Source: Pterobdella sp. o SKG-2022 (lineage: Eukaryota; Annelida; Clitellata; Hirudinida; Piscicolidae). From it: 64,000 nucleotides of DNA. Below the pieces are notes generated by a model. The model ran no database searches and was not told where the DNA came from. It saw nothing but the letters and a program-made list of their open reading frames with translations. A program made the translations under genes and the position numbers. Below, piece after piece: positions 37,233-64,000 of this stretch (the first letter of the stretch is position 1; each line of letters starts with the position of its first letter). Where the stretch lies: assembly GCA_964035795.1 (NCBI GenBank), contig OZ038324.1, forward strand, positions 3,821,854-3,885,853, given 5' to 3'.

Positions 37233-39002
37233 TTATGAGGCGAATCTTGAGACTAAAACAGGAGCACTAAACATTTCGTTATCTAAGAAGACAGAATCAA
37301 AGTTTGTATAACTTCTGCAATTTTTGAAGAAATAGTTGTTAAATGCATCTTTGTAAAAGATTTTATCATTATGATGAGAATTTCTACTCGTATGCTTTCT
37401 CCTACCATTGAATGAAACGCTTTTGGGAATTTTTTTGATATTTTGAAATTTTTCTCCAACATTGAGTTGCTCTATGAAGTCAAATTTGCTGGAGAAACTA
37501 CTACTAGATAGCTCGGAATTATTCAAATCAGCAGCATATTTTGCCGTTGAATCTAAACTGTTTTTTTCAAGGCTTTTATCTTGGGGGAAATTATTATTGC
37601 AATGCAAGATGTTCATATCATTGTTTGAATGGTGGCTCGTGGATGCATCTTTTTGTTGCTGTTCTAGAGTAGCTTTTATTTCAATCATCTGATGATTTTG
37701 TTGAATTATTAGAATTCCATGTAAATGACATTATTGGTCAAAACGTTTCATTAACATTTTTATGTTAATGAAACGTTTTGACCAATAAAGGCACTAACTT
37801 TTTTAATTTTTGTTTTGAGATTTTTGAATTTTCGTGCGACCTCTGATCTTTGGAATTTTTCACTCTCATATTTCTGCTTCCAAGCATCAGCTTCATCATT
37901 GTAAAACTCTTTTCCTGTGTCTGAATTCACGGGCTTCTGAAAACATCAAATGAACTTGTTATGTCATATGGAAGTGATGACTAATTTTGTAGTTTGAATC
38001 ATTGAAATAAAAAATTCATTTTGTTAGCAGCTTATTCGAAGTTTTTTGTCCAACTTCATTGACACTTTTTGTGCAGATGATAAAAGCCGACTAGTATCAG
38101 TCACAATTACTGGGATGTTTCCAAGGGTATAATGTTAATATAGAAAATAAATTCAACTTATGATACCTGGGTTGATATTCTTTTAATGAAAGACCGCATT
38201 TCTTCACATTGTTTTCGTAGTTTTCTATTTTCTTCTAGTAACTTTAAATTAATAATCGATGTATACTTATTTTTTGTATGAAAGTTCAGTTAAATTATTA
38301 TTTTGCTTAGCTAAAATAATTGAAATATGAAAGTTAATATGGTCTTGGGGATGACGTTAAACTGCACCGAAGATAGCGTCTTCTAATTGAGACTGCTTTT
38401 CTTTTATAACCTGGATAACAGAAGACTTCGGTAGCAGGTATTAACAATGTGATATTCTAGTATCATTGTCATTTGGCTTGGCGAATGATCTTTCTTTTTT
38501 TGACAACTACCCAAGTATGGGAACGGCGGATCTTGAGCTCCGTAAACGCAAGTTGGACATTAGCTCGAGATAGCAGTCTACAAAAATTTTTCTCAAACAA
38601 ATGGTCTTTTTATAAACTACTCTATAATATTATCAATAATCTAGGCCGACTCTTTTCAACCCCATTTACTGGGACATGTACAACAGTAAAATCTAATTAG
38701 ATTTATTAATATAACCAAACTGTTCACATGTATTGTGTGCAAGCATGAAGTAATTTATAATATAATTCTCCAAGCCTAAAAAATATCAATTTGAGTGTTA
38801 TAAAGCTTAAAAATCTCAAAATCTAACTCACAAGTCTGACGAAGTCAACGAGAGCATCTTGTCCTTGGAAGCCACTGCAGGAACAGCCGACAACCTCGTT
38901 CCGCCCTTCAGGTCTCTGGTAAGCTCCCCATTCCAAATTGTTAACCACGTTTGTAGGACTTTGGCAACCACAAGTACAATGCTCCATGTTTTCTTTCTTC
39001 AT
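37233..39002 (-). CDS. Uncharacterised coiled-coil protein (about 295 aa)
   Basis: I do not recognise this gene. Five exons join in phase: 38832-39002, 38363-38410, 38167-38241, 37799-37936 and 37233-37688. Residues 1-57 include two Cys clusters (HCTCGC and GCSCSG) that could bind metal. Residues about 55-100 and 115-145 form heptad-rich helices (LLEENRKLRKQCEEM; RSEVARKFKNLKTKIKK), so a coiled coil is likely. The C-terminal 150 residues are Ser/Asn-rich and probably disordered. No transmembrane segment or signal peptide. It lies 257 bp upstream of the kinase-like gene on the same strand. Because the last exon ends at an in-frame stop and the kinase exon has its own ATG and no acceptor, I call them separate genes; a fusion transcript remains possible. 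The exon-like ORF at 38520-38580 does not fit the phase. Confidence 0.6.
37733..37786. repeat. Perfect 25-bp palindrome with 4-base loop inside a 110-bp intron
   Basis: ATTGGTCAAAACGTTTCATTAACAT and its exact reverse complement are separated by four T. The left and right arms fill about half of the intron 37689-37798 of the coiled-coil gene. The hairpin starts 12 nt after the 5' splice site in the gene's own direction. Arm sequence is quoted only to locate it; no related copy was seen elsewhere in the window. Confidence 0.85.
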
Positions 39003-39895
39003 TTCACAATGTTCAACTTTTTGATAAAATACTTGGTGTGATTGAATAGCGTGCCTTTTGAAGAAGTTTTGAGTTACAAGTGTATATATATACGTGTGTG
39101 TATGAATGGTATACTTCTTAAAAATATTCCCTAAAAAAGGTATTGGAGTTTTCCCAGTGTAAAGTTACGTTTAATTAATGAATTGAACTTCAGTTTCAAC
39201 GTGAAATTTCGTCTTAAGTTTAAATATCTTGTCAACTCAAGAAGTTGAATTTCGGAGATAATTATTCAGCTTAATCAAAAAGCAAATGAAAATTCTTTTA
39301 AATTTTAACTAATTTTTTAAAATCAAATAACTTAATTTAAACAAATAAATTAGTTTGAAATTTGAGATTTTGAGCAAGACATGTTTAAAATTCAAATGTC
39401 AACACAGCTATGACAAAAATAGCTCGTAATTTCCAAATGGTTTGTACGCGTCTATTGTTAGCTCAAAGTATTTAATTGTATGAAAATAATTACATATATA
39501 AAAATCTAATAGGTGACAATGTATGTGAGATTAAGGTTGGCTATACATTAATTATGAGAAAATTTCGGGGAGTTTAAAATATTTCAAAATAAGTTTACTT
39601 GTTTGGTGGAAATTTTTTCGTTTATTCAAAAACTTTACAAGTGAATTTGAAATTGGAAAAAATAATCTAGCTTAATAATTGAAAACATAAATAAAAAATC
39701 AAGTTTGAAACGAATGTCAGTTGCATCAACGACCAAGCTGGACATATTGACAGCATATCACATCCCCACATCCTCCTCAATCAAAAATCCAACCTCACCC
39801 CACCTTTCAAACATAACTTTTAAAAATACCGTTAAAAGGCTTAATCATCTGAATAACACAAAAGACTTAATCACCACAAACACCCAAGCGACACT

Positions 39896-59327
<19,432 letters not shown>

Positions 59328-59329
59328 AA

Positions 59330-61046
59330 TGAATACAGATGATTAATCTTATTTATTTAATATGAAACATATTTAGAAAAAATTTACTTTCAAGACATTT
59401 GCTGAAATTGAAAAAATTTCAGCCATTTGTGTGCTTTCTAACTTTTAAAGAAAATTCTGCTAACACGTTCACACTAAACTTAACTTTTATCAGATGCGTC
59501 AGGTTGACTACTCTGCGATTAAATTTTCGAAAATTGGGAAAAATTTATTTTTTTCAAATATCTTACAACTGAAAGTTATTTTTAACCTAAAAATATAGAA
59601 TTTTTTTTTCTAATAATTCTTCTAAGCAGACCAAGTTTGAAATGGAGCTTCACAATTAATTATAAGCTGAGATAACTACATTCCTAACTTTAGGCAATGA
59701 ACGCAAATGATTCGAAGAGTGTTTAGAAAAATGAAGTTTTTTTTAAATTTCATTGAGAAGTTGTCTTAACACTTTGGAATGAGGTTCTCGATCATTAGAA
59801 AAACATTTTAATTCTTCGAGCTAAATATTTGTACCTCTACTTGATAATGTAAGTTTATCTTACAAAAAGCTTCGTGGAGTAAAATAAACTTTTGAAAGTG
59901 TTTTCATTTGGTTCATAGCATATAATGATAGACAAGAGTTATTTTTCCAAACATGTTTTCGTTATAAAAATTTTATAAATTTTTTGGCAAGTTCTCCATG
60001 TTCGGAATACCCCTAAATATATCATAGCTCTTATCATAGAGACAAAATAATCTCGAAAAATTTTTCCAAATACTTATAAAAGGTATTTATAGAGACATAA
60101 ATAAGCATTCAAATGACATATCATTGGTTTTTTGTTAGGGCTTCCTATCACCTGATGAGACTTTACTTTCACTTGGTTAGTGGTGTAGCAATCTCTTAAA
60201 ATGACGCAAGAATATGGTCGTATAGAATAACTTCTTTGGATTTTTCTGTTTTTTTTTCTTTTCTATTGAAAAATAGTTTTTACAGGTTACGATTTTTTTC
60301 ATTAAGTTTTGTAATTACTCGTCGATTGTTTTATAACAAATTCCCAACAATTTTCAAAGTTATAATCTCTTTTATTTGAACTTAACACAACAAAAATTAA
60401 CTATGAAGCATAAACGTCATTATAATGCTGGTTATCAACTATTGATATCAACGAACCTACAAAAGCAAAAAGATTTGGGAAAAAGCTTTTGAAATGGAAC
60501 TTAACTACTTTTTTGAAACCATTCATTGAAAACTTTTGACCGAATAAATATATCTCAAATATATCTCCCGAATGAATAAATCTCAATTTTGAGAAATGAA
60601 TAATTTCCATAAATATATTGATAATTTTTTACCTGTTAAAAAATGGAACTAAAAATTCCTTGACACCATTAGTATTGAACATATGAGCAAAAAAATAAAA
60701 TTTTCTTATCAATATCGGTAGCTGTAACAAAAAAATTTAATTACCATATAAAAAATCAACCCCTATGAAATTGAACGTCGCCAACTTTTCCATGAGTCTC
60801 ATTTGTTATTCTCAATAATACCTTCTCTATCTAACACCTAACCCTTAAATAATAAAATCATTTTCATCATCTGAAAAGCATCACTTTTATCTTTTTCATC
60901 TATACTTAATCTTTACCTAAATATGTCTACAAACCCTCATTACTCATGTATTAAACTCTGCCTTTTATATTCATTCATCCATTACCATGCATAACAGATT
61001 CATCCCACAACTCAAACACCATTCATAATACACAACCCATTCACCA
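59330..61046. other. Intergenic region between UFSP2 and the SLC6 gene
   Basis: AT-rich sequence holding the UFSP2 promoter side and the 3' UTR of the transporter gene. Apart from the dispersed repeat at 59840-59910 and a pyrimidine/AC-rich stretch at 60780-61080, nothing recognisable. If UFSP2 has a further 5' exon, it would be here. Confidence 0.5.
59840..59910. repeat. Dispersed repeat, second copy of the 15.4-kb unit
   Basis: TTGATAATGTAAGTTTATCT, then TTACAAAAAGCTTCGTGGAG, then TTTTCATTTGGTTC aligns with 15370-15445 along its whole length at roughly 80-85 percent by eye. Confidence 0.5.
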
Positions 61047-64000
61047 TCAAATACTCGAAAACACTTCAGTCGTTTTATTTTCCTTTATAGTACCATCTCC
61101 CTTCTGCAGATCTCTCCATGGAGTCGTCAGTATTCTTATTCTCTGTAGGAAAGTATGAGTTCAATATTTATTACTGTTTAAACTATTTTTAACGTCTTCA
61201 ATTTAAAAACAATCTAAAACCTCATCAAAAGAGCCAGGGGTCGTGAAGTAGAGAATGATGGCGAACAGAGGCATGCAGAGAATAGAGGAGAGAGCGATAC
61301 CCCAGCCTAGAACATTTGCCCATACAGGGTACTCATACTGGTCGTAGCATAAAGGGGTGTAGAACACAAAGCCACATATGATTACCATCTGAAGAGTGTA
61401 CAGTTGTTTTTTTGTTGTTTCAATGCGATGTTTTAAGTTTTTATTAATAGATTTGACGTCAGATTTGTAGCTACTACCAAATTTGCCTCTCTCACTATCA
61501 GAAAATTTCTTCTACCCCTTCCCCCACTTCCACCACCTACTACAAGGAAGACAGGGGCCATAAACTTCCAGCACAATCTCCAGTAGAGACCTGGTAGGAA
61601 TCCAAGCATGGCTTTGATGTCTCCTGCAAACCTATCCACTCCTTTTTGAGGGTTAACGATCACTAAACCGACTTGACTTCGATGCGTTTTGTATTATTAT
61701 TATTTCCATTATTTTTATTTTAATTATCATTATTATTGCTAAATTTACTATTAAATTTTATAGAAAATTGCATTAATTCAAATGAACAAATACTAAGCAA
61801 GCAATAAAAAATAAGAAATAAGCAGTGAACATACCATAAAACCATGACACTGCTAGAGTTTCAAAAAAGACTGCAAACAGAATGGAAAAACCGGCAGCAT
61901 ACTTATCAAACAATGTCACCACGTAAGCTCCCCCCTAGCGAATGTTTCAAACTCGTATGAAAAGATTATGATAATATTAATATATAAAGGTTGATGGAGA
62001 TGATACAAAAGAATTCAATTGAAATTGATACTAATTCAAAAATTAAAATTCATTAATATCTTATTATTATTCAAAACAGACATTAAATTTAATATAAATT
62101 TCACCAATAAAAAACAAAACTAATAACTTCATAATAACAATAATTATGGTAATAATAATAATAAAAATAATGCTAATAAAAATAATAATAATAAATTTTA
62201 GCATTAATAATTATTAATACAAAACATCCTCAAAACCTGTGTACAACTGGGCAGACCAATGAGGAAGTAGAAAGTGAAAAGAATGGCTATGAAAAGCTCC
62301 CTGTGTTTCTTCACCCAAGGATACTCGTCACTCAGTGCTGTTATGATCGCCTCTGAGCCCCCGAACTGGTTGGGGGGTTTGATGGTTTTTTGGCTTGTGT
62401 AATATATAATAGTGTTTTATATGTGAATTATTCATTAAAATTATTTTTATTTGTTTTTTGTATGTATTTATTCATTTACTTTCAGTGTTCATTTAATTTT
62501 TTTTGTGTTTTTTTTAAATTCTTTTAAGAGTAAAGTTTGAAGTTCGATACAATGCGAACGTTTTTGATGAGCTGTTTCAAAACTGAGTGAACTTAAATTA
62601 TATTTTTTTTAATTTTAATATTTGTACCTATAATTCTGTTGTTTGATCAAATTTTTTAGCTATTGGATAGCCTCTATCTTATATTCAAACGATTCAACTC
62701 GCAAAGAATGTTTTATTAGAATTAACTGTTTTTTTTTCAAATTTTTTTCATAAAGCAATTGGATTATATAGAAATTTTTTACTAACTCGACAAAAATTTC
62801 AAAATTGCGAAATTTGAAACAATACAATGACGTCATCATCAAGATTTTTTGGGCCGCGATATAGCTTCACGAGAATTGTATTTAATAAAATTATTATTCA
62901 AATCAATTTAATAATAATTCAAAAAACCACGATTAATTTAATTACATTAATTAACCAAATAAAGTAATAAAAAAACATACCGAACTGTCCAATCCTAGAG
63001 TTATAAGCATGAGGAAGAAGATGACAGACCAAAAAGAGGAAAACGGAAGTGTCGCTATGGCTTCCGGATATACTACAAACACTAAACCGGGTCCTTAAGT
63101 AACCAAAGAAAATACATCGATTTTTAATTTTTTTCTATGATATGATTATTTTTTTTGAAGTAGTTGATTGTTTTTATTGTGTTAAGTGTTTTCAATTAAA
63201 ACAGTTTAATGGAAATATTTGAGTTTTAATTGTTTTTATTCATTATTAATAAAATAAATTGATAATAACAAACATGGCTTGCTTGAAATTGAATGAAATT
63301 TGAAGAAATTATAGAAAACCATCCTCACTTTAACAAACAATGTTGGAATTTTAAATATCGAATAATTCAATCGTCTTTCATTAAAAAATAATTTCTAAAA
63401 ATATCTTTGAACATATGCAAAATGTTACTCTAATAGTTTTTTGAAATAAATATAGCTAAAAAACCTGAACTTATAATAGAAAAAAAACAATAAAAATGAA
63501 TTAAACTAGCAATAGTTGAAAAATAAAATATTTAAAAAATTAAATAAAAAATAATATCAAATAAAAAAATATTTAAAAAATAACACACACATAATCGCGC
63601 ACAATCTAGCCCCTCAAAGCATTGAGAGTGATGGCTGCTTTATTAGTGTGTTTGAAAGGGTTCTCTGATTATATTGTTTGTAATGGACCTATAAAATTGC
63701 CTGGTATCAATCATACCTTTCTTGCATTAATGACTGATGGACAGTTCACTATAAATTTGTACATAATATTTATTGAAAATAATGATATAGGTTTTATTGA
63801 AAAAATACCTTTAAGCCTATCAGAGACATCATAAGGTACTTATGATGAGTTTTTAACAATGGTGCTAAGGTATTATGGTAAGGGTATACTTACCGAAAAT
63901 TTTAGCTGATTTTGTTCAATAAAGGCAATAAAATTCATTCATGAATCCACGTTAAGCATTGTTGAATACGTATAAGCTCGTGTATTTATTAAAATATTTT
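61047..64000 (-). CDS. Sodium-dependent monoamine (dopamine-type) transporter, C-terminal half (partial)
   Basis: Plasma-membrane Na+/Cl- symporter of the SLC6 family that clears biogenic amines from synapses. Exons 5' to 3': about 62985-63095 ([33 protein letters not shown]), about 62240-62372 ([40 protein letters not shown]), about 61830-61935 ([20 protein letters not shown]), about 61555-61655 ([34 protein letters not shown]), 61215-61390 ([28 protein letters not shown]) and 61047-61143 ([11 protein letters not shown], then the tail ending FSSI). The [14 protein letters not shown] block and ILTTPWRD tail are typical of dopamine/norepinephrine transporters rather than GABA, glycine or serotonin carriers. 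TM1-TM6, including the amine-binding Asp region, lie beyond the right edge. No exon was recognised at 63.1-64.0 kb. Confidence 0.9.

Noticed and set aside
38473..38700. Additional coiled-coil exon around 38520-38580 (LLSRANVQLAFTELKIRRS)
   Set aside because: Its reading frame does not fit the phase of neighbouring exons, which join directly; it could still be an alternative exon.
63622..63834. Plus-strand 70-codon ORF, or on the minus strand a possible extra SLC6 exon ([14 protein letters not shown])
   Set aside because: No convincing splice donor on the minus strand and no recognisable motif on the plus strand.

Overview
The window looks like nuclear DNA of an AT-rich invertebrate animal. 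Almost every gene is split by GT-AG introns, the intergenic DNA is full of A/T runs, microsatellites, hairpin repeats, a tRNA-derived SINE and non-LTR retrotransposons, and all gene families are metazoan. A gene for motile-cilium dynein assembly (ZMYND10) and a dopamine-transporter-like SLC6 gene fit a bilaterian. My best guess is a lophotrochozoan such as an annelid, at low confidence, because it rests on general impression only. Exons were joined by hand from conserved protein sequence and reading phase; boundaries called exact were checked for phase.

Layout, left to right. 1-10353 (minus): the 5' two dozen or so exons of an inositol 1,4,5-trisphosphate receptor, cut by the left edge. 10914-12304 (plus): ZMYND10, head-to-head with the receptor across a 560-bp shared promoter. 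12399-15137 (minus): splicing factor PRPF18. 15595-15762: a SINE. 15996-20006 (minus): an SLC28/CNT nucleoside transporter with an altered substrate loop. 20.0-22.6 kb: intergenic, with a hairpin repeat. 22621-29530 (minus): MTHFSD, an MTHFS-like domain plus an RRM, with a retrotransposon fragment in an intron. 29.5-33.3 kb: empty AT-rich DNA. 33258-34208 (plus): an intronless SoxB-type HMG-box gene. 34223-36976 (minus): a compact 276-residue protein-kinase-fold gene whose stop codon lies 14 bp from that of the Sox gene. 37233-39002 (minus): an unrecognised coiled-coil gene. 39896 to about 59.3 kb (minus): UFSP2, the UFM1 protease, a gene of nearly 20 kb inflated by transposable elements. 61047 past the right edge (minus): the 3' half of a monoamine (dopamine-type) transporter.

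The repeat landscape is concentrated in UFSP2 introns. An RTE-like LINE (41.8-47.8 kb) has been split by a second LINE in opposite orientation with a clear 10-bp target-site duplication. A third LINE (54.1-57.3 kb) carries a 146-bp piece of its own endonuclease region copied into its reverse transcriptase region. Two large microsatellites lie directly against UFSP2 splice acceptors.

The genes do not form an operon or pathway; they are an ordinary animal gene neighbourhood. The most unusual points are the substituted substrate motif of the SLC28 protein, the mini-kinase without a normal activation segment, a perfect palindrome filling half of a 110-bp intron, the splice-site microsatellites and the dispersed hairpin families.
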